A stretch of DNA of 64,000 bases from DAIDKA01 sp036267975 (GCA_036267975.1 DATAVA010000020.1:1-64000); one strand, 5' to 3'; positions 44,578 to 53,645 are shown, numbered from the stretch's first letter. The notes: generated from the sequence alone by a model not told the origin. Made by a program: numbers and translations.

Positions 44578-45048
44578 TTAGCGACCGCCAGTACCAGTGA
44601 TCGCGCGACCACCTGTACCGGTGATGGCGCGACCGCCGGTACCAGTGATAGCGCGACCGCCGGTACCGGTGATAGCACGACCACCTGTACCGGTGATGGC
44701 ACGACCGCCGGTACCAGTGATGGCGCGACCACCTGTACCGGTGATGGCGCGACCACCTGTACCGGTGATGGCGCGACCGCCAGTACCAGTGATGGCGCGA
44801 CCACCTGTACCGGTGATGGCGCGACCGCCAGTACCAGTGATAGCCGCGTGGCTGCTACCCAAGGCAATCGCCGTCTGACTGCTGAATGCGCCTTCAATCG
44901 TTGCGCCAACAACGACTGATTGCTCCCCATTGGCTGTCACATAGGTGAAAGCATTGTCGACAACGCCAACTCGGTCTGCATCCTTCGCGACAGCAGACAG
45001 CGAAATCGCACTGAGGACAGCTGCTACTGCAATACTCGTAATCTTCAT
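44578..45048 (-). CDS. Exported octapeptide-repeat protein
   Basis: A 156-residue protein. A signal peptide (M-K-I-T-S-I-A-V-A-A...S-A-V-A-K) is followed by a 46-residue linker and then eleven uninterrupted copies of A-I-T-G-T-G-G-R; the protein ends on the last R. The repeat is Gly/Thr-rich with one Arg per turn and could form a beta-roll or extended fibre-like structure. I recognise no family. Its ATG overlaps the DUF6502 gene 2 stop by 4 bases (ATGA), so it is translated with that gene. It should be periplasmic or secreted. Confidence 0.8.
   Translation of the reverse strand: MKITSIAVAAVLSAISLSAVAKDADRVGVVDNAFTYVTANGEQSVVVGATIEGAFSSQTAIALGSSHAAITGTGGRAITGTGGRAITGTGGRAITGTGGRAITGTGGRAITGTGGRAITGTGGRAITGTGGRAITGTGGRAITGTGGRAITGTGGR
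44581..44844. repeat. Eleven 24-bp tandem repeats inside the exported repeat gene
   Basis: The repeat block is 264 bp, exactly 11 x 24. Units differ from each other only at third codon positions (for example GCC/GCT/GCG, ACC/ACT/ACA, GGT/GGC, CGC/CGT). Two main sequence types are mixed along the array. It is a coding minisatellite, not a CRISPR array, since there are no spacers. Confidence 0.95.
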
Positions 45049-46070
45049 TTTAGTTTCCCCGATTTTCCTTCATCACTCTTCATCGAAGCTGGCGGAGCCA
45101 GCACATCAATCTCTCGAATTGAACCTTTCCGACCATCAATTGAGGAAATAGCACCCTGACTCATGTCAGCCCCGGATTGCTCCGGGGACGGCGACTCCTC
45201 AAAAAAGTAAACACCGACCCCGTAGTGGCGGCTCTCAGGTGAGTCGTCAGGGTCGGTGTGCTTAGCAATCCAGCTATCCAGTTCGCCCACGTAACTATCG
45301 CCTTGGACCTGGGCAACCAGCGCAAACTCATCGCGACTGCGCTCTGACAGAGGGTGGTTTGAAACAACCATCCGTTCGAAATAGAGCTTGTCAGTGGAGT
45401 CTTGAAGCAGGTTGTGCGCGAAGGTCGACGCGGCGGCTTCGAGGCACTTTGCGGCCCTGTCAATTTGCTTCACATTGACATCGTCGACGCTCCTCCACAC
45501 TGCGGCCCTAGAGCGGCATCGCAGGGTCGTGGTATCGACAATTTCCGCAGAATTAGTAGCGATAAGTTCGTCGAGCAACGTGTCGCGATTTGCACCAGGA
45601 GCGACCGTTTCCACAAGCTCTGTGAAGGTTCGCCGCGCGGGATCATCTGATTCTTCCAAATAGACATCTAGCGCTAATCCATAGGCACCAGAAAATCGGG
45701 GATGCGTATGCCAAATCGTAAGAAGCCGAGCGATCAGCTGGAAATGGCTTACCGGGCCGTCGGGCGCTACTGACTTTCGTCTGGGATCACGGAAGAGCTG
45801 CACCTCGGAGCGAGTTAGCCCCGCCACTAATGCAAGCCGAGCGTCAGATAATTGTCGGTCTTGGTCGGCCATACGGCCTTCCAGTACTTGCACATATGCA
45901 CGTCGCACCGAATCAGAAATTTCTCGCGCTGAAATGCCGCGCTCGAGTGCCACAGGCATCAACGGGCGCAGCAAGGAAGTAAAGAGAGCGAGCAAAGCCT
46001 CTCTTTCATCACTGCTTGTTTTTCTAGCTGCTTCCATGCGGGCACGGCCGTCAATCGTGGCGATTGACAT
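45045..46070 (-). CDS. DUF6502-family protein 2
   Basis: A 341-residue protein (ATG 46070) related to the gene at 43564-44427: L-L-R-P-L-M-P-V-A-L-E-R-G-I-S-A-R-E-I and later L-A-L-V-A-G-L-T-R-S-E-V-Q-L-F form the same putative winged-helix region. The predicted promoter lies so close to ATG 46070 that translation may begin at the in-frame ATG 46037 instead. The C-terminal part (H-Y-G-V-G-V-Y-F-F-E) occurs in the family. It is upstream of, and overlapping by 4 bases, the exported repeat gene. Function unknown. Confidence 0.65.
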   Translation of the reverse strand: MSIATIDGRARMEAARKTSSDEREALLALFTSLLRPLMPVALERGISAREISDSVRRAYVQVLEGRMADQDRQLSDARLALVAGLTRSEVQLFRDPRRKSVAPDGPVSHFQLIARLLTIWHTHPRFSGAYGLALDVYLEESDDPARRTFTELVETVAPGANRDTLLDELIATNSAEIVDTTTLRCRSRAAVWRSVDDVNVKQIDRAAKCLEAAASTFAHNLLQDSTDKLYFERMVVSNHPLSERSRDEFALVAQVQGDSYVGELDSWIAKHTDPDDSPESRHYGVGVYFFEESPSPEQSGADMSQGAISSIDGRKGSIREIDVLAPPASMKSDEGKSGKLK

Positions 46071-46100
46071 AAATCTAGGTATGACAATGACTTATGTCAA
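46064..46100 (-). promoter_or_regulatory. Promoter with dyad upstream of DUF6502 gene 2
   Basis: TTGACATAA (46064-46072) is mirrored by TTATGTCAA (46092-46100). On the minus strand the outer arm supplies TTGACA (-35) followed after 17 bases by TAGATT (-10). The inner arm covers the ATG at 46070, so a repressor bound to the dyad would block both transcription and translation starts. This is motif-based only. Confidence 0.5.
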
Positions 46101-46371
46101 CGGACCGGCGCCGAAATTATGTAATATCCCCCTCAGTTGGCCGAATATTGCATTGAACATCAGACGGTTATGAGCGGCACACCCTATGTGCAATCGAGGT
46201 GCGAGTTGCAGGCGGCACGACTGGATGCTTGGCGCAGCAGCGCGCTGCGTTGCACCAAAATGGGCGGGCATGAAGATTGAGCTTGGAGGCGTTGGAGTCG
46301 TCGTTTGATGGACCCGGCGACTGTCCGCTCCTAAAGATCGCGCACCGCAGAATATTTGGCGGAATCGGCTC
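46101..46371. other. Intergenic region without recognised gene
   Basis: Between DUF6502 gene 2 and dgt. Codon-like ORFs here are short and show no family resemblance. The left 80 bases are AT-rich. I see no hairpin terminator, repeat or RNA gene I can support. Confidence 0.5.
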
Positions 46372-47544
46372 TCAAGTCCGCGCCGCCGGATCAAACAGTC
46401 GTCGATGCTCGAGGATCGCGTATCTGTCTGTCATCCCCGCGATGTAGTCGGCGACAGCCCGTGCGCGTCCGGGCATACCGTGTTCGCGCTCCAGAACCGT
46501 TGCGGCTTCCTGGTGCTCGGTTGGCATCAGGGTCGGATCATCGAGGAAGGTATCAAATAAATGGGTCACGACGAGCCTTGCCTTGGACGTCATGCGCAAT
46601 ACTTTGTAGTGGCGGTAGACACGCTCGTTCAGGAATTGCTTGAGCTTGAGCTGTTCACGGGCGACGTCGGGGCTGAATGCGACCAGGGGTTTGGAGCGTG
46701 CCCGGACGTCGCTGACTGACGTCGGCCGGGCCTTGGCGAGGTTGTCACGGGTCGTGCGGATCAGGTCGCTGACCACATCGTTGATGACGCGGCGGATGGT
46801 TTCGTGGATCACCTTGCGTTCGGGAAGCGCGCGGTACTTCGCCAGCACCTTTCGGTGCTGGCCTGCAAATAACTCGACCTCGGCCAGATCATCCAGGCTG
46901 ATGAGTCCCGCGCGCAGGCCGTCGTCCACGTCATGATTGTTGTAGGCGATTTCATCGGCCAGGTTTGACAGTTGTGCCTCGAGTGAGGGTTGGCGCCGCT
47001 GGATGAAACGCTCGCCGAGTTCGCCCAGCTGCTTCGCATTGCGTACCGAACAGTGTTTGAGGATTCCCTCGCGGCATTCGAAGGTGAGATTGAGGCCGTG
47101 GAAATCGGCATAGCGATCTTCGAGCTCATCGACGACGCGCAGCGACTGCAGATTGTGCTCGAAGCCACCGAATTTGCGCATGCAGGCATTGAGCGCGTCC
47201 TGGCCGGCGTGTCCGAAGGGGGTATGGCCAAGATCGTGCGCGAGGCAGATCGCTTCGGTGAGCGATTCGTTCAGGTCGAGCGCCGTCGCAATGGAGCGCG
47301 CGATCTGCGCCACTTCCATCGAATGCGTCAGGCGCGTGCGGTACAGGTCGCCCTCATGATTCACGAACACCTGGGTCTTGTAGACGAGGCGCCGAAAGGC
47401 GTTCGAATGGATGATGCGGTCGCGGTCGCGTTGGTATTCGCCGCGGAACTGCGGCGGCGGTTCGGCGCAGCGGCGGCCGCGGGAACCGGACTCGGCCGAC
47501 GCGTATGGGGCCAGGTCCGATGCTTGACGCGTGGCGCGGGTCAC
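46372..47544 (-). CDS. dgt: Deoxyguanosine triphosphate triphosphohydrolase-like protein
   Basis: A 390-residue HD-domain dNTPase. The metal site is formed by R-L-T-H-S-M-E-V and A-H-D-L-G-H-T-P-F-G-H-A-G, and the N-terminal substrate loop reads R-D-R-D-R-I-I-H-S-N-A-F-R-R-L. These match the Dgt-like group, which hydrolyses dNTPs to nucleosides and triphosphate. The gene begins 2 bases after aroB ends, so it is in the aroK-aroB operon. Confidence 0.9.
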   Translation of the reverse strand: MTRATRQASDLAPYASAESGSRGRRCAEPPPQFRGEYQRDRDRIIHSNAFRRLVYKTQVFVNHEGDLYRTRLTHSMEVAQIARSIATALDLNESLTEAICLAHDLGHTPFGHAGQDALNACMRKFGGFEHNLQSLRVVDELEDRYADFHGLNLTFECREGILKHCSVRNAKQLGELGERFIQRRQPSLEAQLSNLADEIAYNNHDVDDGLRAGLISLDDLAEVELFAGQHRKVLAKYRALPERKVIHETIRRVINDVVSDLIRTTRDNLAKARPTSVSDVRARSKPLVAFSPDVAREQLKLKQFLNERVYRHYKVLRMTSKARLVVTHLFDTFLDDPTLMPTEHQEAATVLEREHGMPGRARAVADYIAGMTDRYAILEHRRLFDPAART

Positions 47545-47546
47545 GG

Positions 47547-48623
47547 TCAGCCGAAGTAGCCGGTCAGCGTAGCCTCAAGCGCGCGCGGCGGATAATCGGC
47601 GGTCACGAGGGCCGCTCCGATGCGCTTCAGCAGCACGAAGCGCATGCGCCCCGCCTTCACCTTCTTGTCGATCTTCATGTGCTCCAGCACCGTCTGCGCC
47701 GAAACATCCGGTGCGGCGACGGGCAGACCGACCCGGTGCAGCAGCGCCCGCAGCCGCGCGACATCCGCATCACTCAGGTAGCCACATTCACGCGACATGG
47801 CCGCGGCCATCAGCATGCCGGCGCCGACGGCTTCGCCGTGCAGCCAGGTGCCGTAACCCGTGGCCGCTTCAATCGCATGTCCGAAGGTGTGTCCCAAATT
47901 CAGCAACGCGCGATCGCCGTGTTCGCGCTCGTCCTGGCCCACGATTTCGGCCTTGACCTCGCAGGAGCGGCGGATGGCATGCGTAAGCGCTTGCGGATCA
48001 CGCGCCAGCAGCCGATCGATATTGACCTCGAGCCAGTCAAAGAAGGCCGCATCATGGATCAGGCCGTACTTGATGATCTCCGCAAGCCCGGCCCGCAATT
48101 CCCGCGGCGGCAGCGTCGCCAGCGTATCCGTATCGGCGATCACCGCGACGGGCTGGTGGAATGCACCGATGAGGTTCTTGCCACCGGGATGATTCACGCC
48201 GGTCTTGCCGCCGACCGAAGAGTCGACTTGCGCCAGCAGGGTCGTCGGCACCTGCACGAAATCGATGCCGCGCTGATAGCAGGCTGCCGCGAATCCCGCC
48301 ATGTCCCCCACCACACCGCCGCCGAGGGCCACCACGGTACTGTCGCGCGCCAGGCGGTTCGCGACCGCGACATCGAGGATCCGGGCGAGCGTCGCGAGGG
48401 TCTTGTACGACTCGCCGTCGGGCAAAATCGCCTCGACGATGTTGCGATCCTTGAGAGCGTGTTTCAGCGTACCCGCGTACAGCGGCGCAACGGTGGTATT
48501 GCTGACCAGCAGCACGGTGCCGCGGGGTACGTGCGCCTCGAGCACCGCAGGGTCGCGCAACAGGCCGGGGCCGATCAGGATCGGATAGCTGCGTGCGGCG
48601 AGTTCAACCGTCAGGGTGTTCAC
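47547..48623 (-). CDS. aroB: 3-Dehydroquinate synthase
   Basis: A 358-residue enzyme of the shikimate pathway converting DAHP to 3-dehydroquinate. The NAD-binding G-G-G-V-V-G-D-M-A-G-F and zinc/active-site blocks (G-G-K-T-G-V-N-H-P-G-G-K-N, L-N-L-G-H-T-F-G-H-A) are intact. The GTG at 48623 was chosen because it starts the conserved N-terminal strand (V-N-T-L-T-V-E-L); the upstream part of the frame lies in aroK. It follows aroK by 22 bases. Confidence 0.95.
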   Translation of the reverse strand: MNTLTVELAARSYPILIGPGLLRDPAVLEAHVPRGTVLLVSNTTVAPLYAGTLKHALKDRNIVEAILPDGESYKTLATLARILDVAVANRLARDSTVVALGGGVVGDMAGFAAACYQRGIDFVQVPTTLLAQVDSSVGGKTGVNHPGGKNLIGAFHQPVAVIADTDTLATLPPRELRAGLAEIIKYGLIHDAAFFDWLEVNIDRLLARDPQALTHAIRRSCEVKAEIVGQDEREHGDRALLNLGHTFGHAIEAATGYGTWLHGEAVGAGMLMAAAMSRECGYLSDADVARLRALLHRVGLPVAAPDVSAQTVLEHMKIDKKVKAGRMRFVLLKRIGAALVTADYPPRALEATLTGYFG

Positions 48624-48645
48624 GATATCGGCAATTATAGAGCGT

Positions 48646-49176
48646 TCAGCCACCCACGACCGGGAAACCCAGGGCCTTGATGATTTCCTCGGCAACCGCC
48701 TGGATCTTGCGGCCGTCAGTGATGACCTTCAGGTCGGCAACCGCACAGTACAGCGGCTCGCGTTCGGCCATCAGCTGCCGCAGCTTCACTTCCGGATCTA
48801 CATTCGCGAGTAGCGGCCGATGGCGGGCGTGGCTTACGCGGTGCACCTGCTGTTCGACGGAGGTGATCAGGTAGACCACGCAGCCGCGCTGCGTCAGCAG
48901 TTCGCGGTTCTCGGGCATCAGAATGGCGCCGCCGCCGGTGGCCAATACCAAAGGCTCGAGCGCCGTCAGCGCCTCGATGGCTTCCTTCTCGCGCTGCCGA
49001 AAGCGCGGCTCGCCTTCCTTCTCGAAAATGTAGGAAATGTCGACGCCGGTGCGCTTCTCGATTTCGGCATCACTGTCGAGGAAAGGCGCGTCCACCATCC
49101 GCGCCAGGATGCGTCCCACGGCACTTTTGCCGGAACCCATCGGGCCGACGAGGTAGATATTGCGCTTGCCGTGCAT
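48646..49176 (-). CDS. aroK: Shikimate kinase I
   Basis: A 176-residue shikimate kinase. Walker A is G-P-M-G-S-G-K-S-A-V-G. The shikimate-binding residues are in F-L-D-S-D-A-E-I and the G-E-P-x-F-R block (E-G-E-P-R-F-R), with a late L-A-T-G-G-G-A. It phosphorylates shikimate with ATP. The aroK-aroB order downstream of pilQ is typical of Gammaproteobacteria, but here the Ig-like lipoprotein gene lies between pilQ and aroK. Confidence 0.95.
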   Translation of the reverse strand: MHGKRNIYLVGPMGSGKSAVGRILARMVDAPFLDSDAEIEKRTGVDISYIFEKEGEPRFRQREKEAIEALTALEPLVLATGGGAILMPENRELLTQRGCVVYLITSVEQQVHRVSHARHRPLLANVDPEVKLRQLMAEREPLYCAVADLKVITDGRKIQAVAEEIIKALGFPVVGG

Positions 49177-49216
49177 GGTGCGGGTGAGAATACCGCACCC
49201 GCACGGCTACGCGCGG

Positions 49217-51397
49217 TCAGGGAACCGAGACGGGGATGGTGAGGAAGGTGCTCGAACCGCTGGGCGATGTCACCTTGACGGTAATGGTCGCACTGCCCGT
49301 GGTGGTCGTCGTCGTCAGCGCCGCGCCATAATTCTGGCCGCCGACGGTGGCATCGCACCCGACCGTGGTGCTACCTACCGCGGCAACGACAACGGTCGTA
49401 CTGGAACTCTGGAACGAAACGGTGGTGCCCGCGGCCATCGAATTTCCGGGTATGCCGTGACCCACTCCACTTGTGTCCTGTACGTTGACGACCAGCTGGG
49501 CGGAACTGCTGATGGGCATCGCCAGCATGGGGGCAGCGACCGTACCCGAATTCGTGAGGCCCGCGGTGTCAGCAGCGTCCAGGGTGATGAGCGCGTCGCT
49601 GGTCGACATGGTGAGCAGGTGGGATACGCCCAGGGCCAGCGTGCTTTGCATGCAGGTGGACCCGGGTGCGGTGCCGGTGCAGGTGATGCCCACGAACTGG
49701 CCGCTCGGAAGGTCGCGCGCACCGTTGCCATTGAAATCGAGGAAGTATTCACCCGTGTCATACGCCCCGTTCTCATTGTCGTCGCGGTAGGGCTCGCCAA
49801 GATTCGCGAAGGATTCGGTGGAATCGTAGAAGCCATTGCCATTCGCGTCATCGAATGATTCTTCGCCGATCGCCGTGGCGAGAATCGTCGCACGCCCATA
49901 GCCGTTGCTCGGAGGTACGCCAGTCACCGAGGCAAGTTGTGTGGTCGGTCGCGGATTCGTGCTCGTCCAGGTGACGAAGCACGTACCGCCCAGCGTATTG
50001 CAGTTGCCGCCGATCTGGCCGCCGTTGGTCGTGAACGCCACGGCGGTGCCATCCGGGACCGGGTTGCTGTAGCGATCCGAGAGGAACACGGTGATCGGCA
50101 CCGTCACGCCGTCGATCGAATAGGCCTCGACGTTGGGACAGGAGAGCGGCGAGACGCCATTGGCATACTTTGCGGGGCCTACCGCACTGCTGAAGGAACT
50201 GGAGGTCGGCAGGCCGGTCGTCACGGTGAGCTGGCTGGACTGGGTGCTCAGGGCCGGCGCGGCGATGCTCGCGGTGACGCGCACGGTGGTATGCACGGTG
50301 CCCGAACTGACCGTGGTCTGGACCGTGCCATCCGAAGCCGATGTCGCGGTCGTCGGTGAGATCGCCAGTCCGCCGACCGTCGTGTTCGGGGTAAATGTCA
50401 CGGCGACGCCCTGGAACGGCCCGCCGGTGGAATTGAGGACCTTGAAGACCACGGTGGAGGTCTGGTTGAGACCCGTGCCCTTCAGGCCGATGGACGTCTG
50501 GGAAGCCGAGACGAACTGAATCGAGCCGATCGAAGCCGCACCGACCGTGACCGTGCCGGTCGCAGCCAGATTCTGGGTGCCCACGGTCGCGGACGCCGTG
50601 ATGGTGTCCGGGCCGCTGCAACCCATGGCCGTATACGTTGCCGCCGCAAAACCCGTGGTCGTGACGACAGTGCCGGCCGGCGGGGCGCCAGTGCCGGTGA
50701 CCGTTGACAGGATGGTCGCCTGACCGGTTGCGACACACGGTGAATTGAAGGTCACGGTGACCGGTCCGGCGTTGTACAACGTCCCGGTCTGATCGACGAC
50801 GGACACGTTCAAGGCCGTCGTGCCGCCCGCGGACAATGTCGGCGCACCGACCCCGATGGCACCGGCCACGAAGGTGGAGCCATTCCCGTTACCGAGCTGC
50901 ACGGTCGTCGTGCCCGACTGGGACGAGGCAACGACCTGCACTGAGGCCGTTCCAACCTGGCTGCCGGCCGTGGCAGTCACGGTGATGGTCCGCAGCGAGG
51001 AGTCGCCCGCGGTGCTGAGCGTCGCCACCGCCGAACCGTTCGCGCCGGTACTCACGCAGCCATTCGTTCCATTCGTGACGGCAACGCCACCCGAGGAGGC
51101 CTTGAAGCAGACCTGAACCCCTGAAATGAGGTTGTTGTCATCGTTCTTGGCGAGCGCCGTGATGGTTGCACTGCTTGAGCCATCCGCCGGAATCGTCGGT
51201 GCGCTGGTGCTAACGCTAAGCGCCGAGGCCGTAACCGTCGTACCACCGTTGCCGCCGGTCGTGCCGCCGGTGCTACCCGTACTTCCGGTTCCGGTTGAAC
51301 CCGATCCGCTGCCTACGAACGGCGCATCGCCGCCACCGCATGCCGCGAGGGCTGCGGTGAGCATCAGAATCGGCACAGTTAACCAAAGTTTACGCAT
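49217..51397 (-). CDS. Large Ig-like (Big-1 type) repeat lipoprotein
   Basis: A 726-residue lipoprotein. The signal ends at a lipobox (A-L-A-A-C-G-G-G) and a Gly/Ser/Thr-rich linker to about residue 50 follows. Several 90-100-residue Big-1/Ig-like beta-sandwich domains come next (repeats of S-x-x-x-x-I-P-A-D-G-S-S-S-A-T-I-T-A and V-S-G-T-V-x-T-T). Near 540-590 an insert has three Asp/Asn-rich loops (D-D-A-N-G-N-G-F-Y-D, D-D-N-E-N-G-A-Y-D, D-F-N-G-N-G-A-R-D), like calcium-binding loops. Family members are adhesins or surface scaffolds. It lies between pilQ (52 bases) and aroK (40 bases), suggesting co-transcription with the pilus genes. Confidence 0.85.
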   Translation of the reverse strand: MRKLWLTVPILMLTAALAACGGGDAPFVGSGSGSTGTGSTGSTGGTTGGNGGTTVTASALSVSTSAPTIPADGSSSATITALAKNDDNNLISGVQVCFKASSGGVAVTNGTNGCVSTGANGSAVATLSTAGDSSLRTITVTATAGSQVGTASVQVVASSQSGTTTVQLGNGNGSTFVAGAIGVGAPTLSAGGTTALNVSVVDQTGTLYNAGPVTVTFNSPCVATGQATILSTVTGTGAPPAGTVVTTTGFAAATYTAMGCSGPDTITASATVGTQNLAATGTVTVGAASIGSIQFVSASQTSIGLKGTGLNQTSTVVFKVLNSTGGPFQGVAVTFTPNTTVGGLAISPTTATSASDGTVQTTVSSGTVHTTVRVTASIAAPALSTQSSQLTVTTGLPTSSSFSSAVGPAKYANGVSPLSCPNVEAYSIDGVTVPITVFLSDRYSNPVPDGTAVAFTTNGGQIGGNCNTLGGTCFVTWTSTNPRPTTQLASVTGVPPSNGYGRATILATAIGEESFDDANGNGFYDSTESFANLGEPYRDDNENGAYDTGEYFLDFNGNGARDLPSGQFVGITCTGTAPGSTCMQSTLALGVSHLLTMSTSDALITLDAADTAGLTNSGTVAAPMLAMPISSSAQLVVNVQDTSGVGHGIPGNSMAAGTTVSFQSSSTTVVVAAVGSTTVGCDATVGGQNYGAALTTTTTTGSATITVKVTSPSGSSTFLTIPVSVP

Positions 51398-51449
51398 GTC
51401 TCACCTGAAAATTCGTTGCGATGTAGACCAAGTTGAGCGAGGCCGCCGG

Positions 51450-53618
51450 TCAATAGACGTTGGCGCCTTCGTGAAGAATCTTCGGCGTCACAAAGATCAA
51501 CAGCTCGTCCTTGTTATTGGTCCTGGTGGTCGTCTTGAACAGGTTGCCCAGGATGGGCACATCCCCGAGGTACGGCACCTTCGTTTCATCAATGCGGTGT
51601 TCGGTCTGCAGGATGCCTCCGAGCACCACCGTCTGCCCGTCACTGACCAGCACCTGGGTCGTGATTTCCTGGGTATCGATGCTCGGCACGTTGACGCCGC
51701 CTGACGCCACGACCACCTGGCCGACGGTATCCTTCGTCACATCCAGGTCGAGGATGATGCGGTTGTCAGGCGTGATCTGCGGCGTCACTTCCAGTGACAG
51801 CACCGCCTTCTTGAAGGAAATGGACGTCGCGCCGCTGGAGGCGGACTCCTGGTAGGGGATCTCGGTACCCTGCGAAATCGTGGCCTGCTTCTGGTTGGCC
51901 GTGATGATGCTCGGTGAAGAAATGATGTCTGCGCGCGTCTCGCTCTGGGCCGCCGACAGCTCCAGGTCGAGCAGGTAATCGGACCCGAGGATCCCGAGGG
52001 CGATGCTGCCCGCGGGACTGGAGACCGGCAGGTTGACGTTGTAACGCGTCGGCGCCGTGCCGGTGCCCGTGGAGCCGGAGGGCATCGTGACCGGGAACGC
52101 CGAACCGGTGGTGGTCAGGTTGGTCAGTGCGGAGTTCACGATCGTGTTGGCGCCCGCCGCCGTACCGGTGGTCGTGACGAGGCCGTTGGCGCCGTTCTTG
52201 TTGACACCGGTGAAGCCCAGCACCGCACCCAGCTCGCGCGTGAAGTCGTTGTTCACGATGACCAGGCGCGATTCGATTTTGACCTGGCGCACGGGGATGT
52301 CCAAGGTGGCGACCATGCGCCGGATGTCCTCGAGCCGCTCCGCCGTGTCCTGCAGCAGCAGGGTATTCGTACGCACATCCACCGACACGTTGCCGCGCGG
52401 TGAGAGTAGCGAACGGCCCGTCGATTTGATCAGGCTGGCCATGTCCGCGGCCTTGGCGTAGTTGACCTGCAGGAACTCCGAGCGCAGCGGCTCGAGTTCC
52501 TGAAGATCCTTGCGCGCCGCCAGTTCGGCCTTCTCGCGGCTGGAGATCTCATCGGCCGGCGCGACGATGATGACGTTGCCGTCCTGGCGCTTGTCCAGAC
52601 CCTTGGTGCGCAACACGATGTCGAGCGCCTGGTCCCAGGGCACATTCTGCAGGCGCAGGGTCACGCTGCCATGCACCGAGTCGCTTACCACGATGTTCTG
52701 GCCGCTGGTGTCCGCCAGCAGCTGCAGCAAGGAGCGGGTGTCGATGTCCTGGAAGTTCATCGTCATCTTCTCACCCGTGTAGAGGCGCTTGGTGTCCTCG
52801 GCGACCTCGGGCTTGCGCTTCGGCTGGATCTCGACGACGTAGGTGTCGTTGGTCTGATAGGCCAGCTGCTCGTAGTCACCCGTGGCGGTGATGATGAGGC
52901 GGGCATCGCCGCCGGAATGGGTCGCATCGAAGCTGGTGACCGCAGTGCCGTAATCGGTGGCATCGAAACGGCGTACCAGCCGTTTGGGCAGCTCCGTGCC
53001 CGCAAAATCAACGACCACCTGCTCGCCGACCTGGCGCAGGTTGATGGGCGTATGCGGGTCGGTCAGGTGCACGATGACGCGGCCGGCGCCATCCACGCTG
53101 CGCCGGAAGTCGATGCTATCGATGCTGCGCACGCCCGCGGCGGTCGAGACCGTGGCGCCATCGCTGCGCGCGGGCACGGTGCTGGCCGTCGCCTCGGCAC
53201 CGTTCTGGCCGAGCGTGACCACGATGTTGTTACCGTCGACCCGCATGGCGTACGGCATCGTCTTGTCGAGGACCAGCTCCAGCCGGCTGCGGTCCGCGGT
53301 CTGCGCGGCCAGGATCGTGTCGAGACCACCGGAGCGCACGTCGATGCGGCGCGATGCGAGCGCCAGCGAAGTGCCCGGCAGATCGATGGCAATGCGCGCC
53401 GGATCATCGATGGCAAAGCTGGTGGGCTGCGGCGCAGGTCCCGACAGCTTCAGGGTCAGCTGCAGCTGCTGTCCGGCCATGGGCCGTACGTCGATGGCCG
53501 TCAGGGTATTGCTGTCTGCGGCATGCGCCAGCGACAGGAGGGTTGAACCGGCGATGAGCGCGGTCAGGAGCGTCGCGAGGGCGCTTCGGATCCGGTTCAA
53601 CGGGTTGAGGCGTGTCAT
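51450..53618 (-). CDS. pilQ: Type IV pilus secretin PilQ
   Basis: A 722-residue outer-membrane secretin. After the signal peptide (ending A-H-A-A-D) come two AMIN domains (about residues 40-260), a secretin/TonB-short N-terminal domain with M-N-F-Q-D-I-D-T-R-S-L-L-Q-L-L, an N1-like domain, and the secretin core with V-P-Y-L-G-D-V-P-I-L-G-N-L-F-K. It forms the channel through which pili pass. Last pil gene of the pilM-N-O-P-Q set. Confidence 0.96.
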   Translation of the reverse strand: MTRLNPLNRIRSALATLLTALIAGSTLLSLAHAADSNTLTAIDVRPMAGQQLQLTLKLSGPAPQPTSFAIDDPARIAIDLPGTSLALASRRIDVRSGGLDTILAAQTADRSRLELVLDKTMPYAMRVDGNNIVVTLGQNGAEATASTVPARSDGATVSTAAGVRSIDSIDFRRSVDGAGRVIVHLTDPHTPINLRQVGEQVVVDFAGTELPKRLVRRFDATDYGTAVTSFDATHSGGDARLIITATGDYEQLAYQTNDTYVVEIQPKRKPEVAEDTKRLYTGEKMTMNFQDIDTRSLLQLLADTSGQNIVVSDSVHGSVTLRLQNVPWDQALDIVLRTKGLDKRQDGNVIIVAPADEISSREKAELAARKDLQELEPLRSEFLQVNYAKAADMASLIKSTGRSLLSPRGNVSVDVRTNTLLLQDTAERLEDIRRMVATLDIPVRQVKIESRLVIVNNDFTRELGAVLGFTGVNKNGANGLVTTTGTAAGANTIVNSALTNLTTTGSAFPVTMPSGSTGTGTAPTRYNVNLPVSSPAGSIALGILGSDYLLDLELSAAQSETRADIISSPSIITANQKQATISQGTEIPYQESASSGATSISFKKAVLSLEVTPQITPDNRIILDLDVTKDTVGQVVVASGGVNVPSIDTQEITTQVLVSDGQTVVLGGILQTEHRIDETKVPYLGDVPILGNLFKTTTRTNNKDELLIFVTPKILHEGANVY

Positions 53619-53645
53619 TTTTAAGAACTCCCTGCAGCCGTTCGG

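Noticed and set aside
44581..44844. Possible CRISPR array
   Set aside because: The repeats are contiguous 24-bp coding units without spacers and encode a perfect octapeptide.
46320..46326. TGTCCGC before dgt as a regulator site
   Set aside because: A single half-site without a -24/-12 motif nearby.
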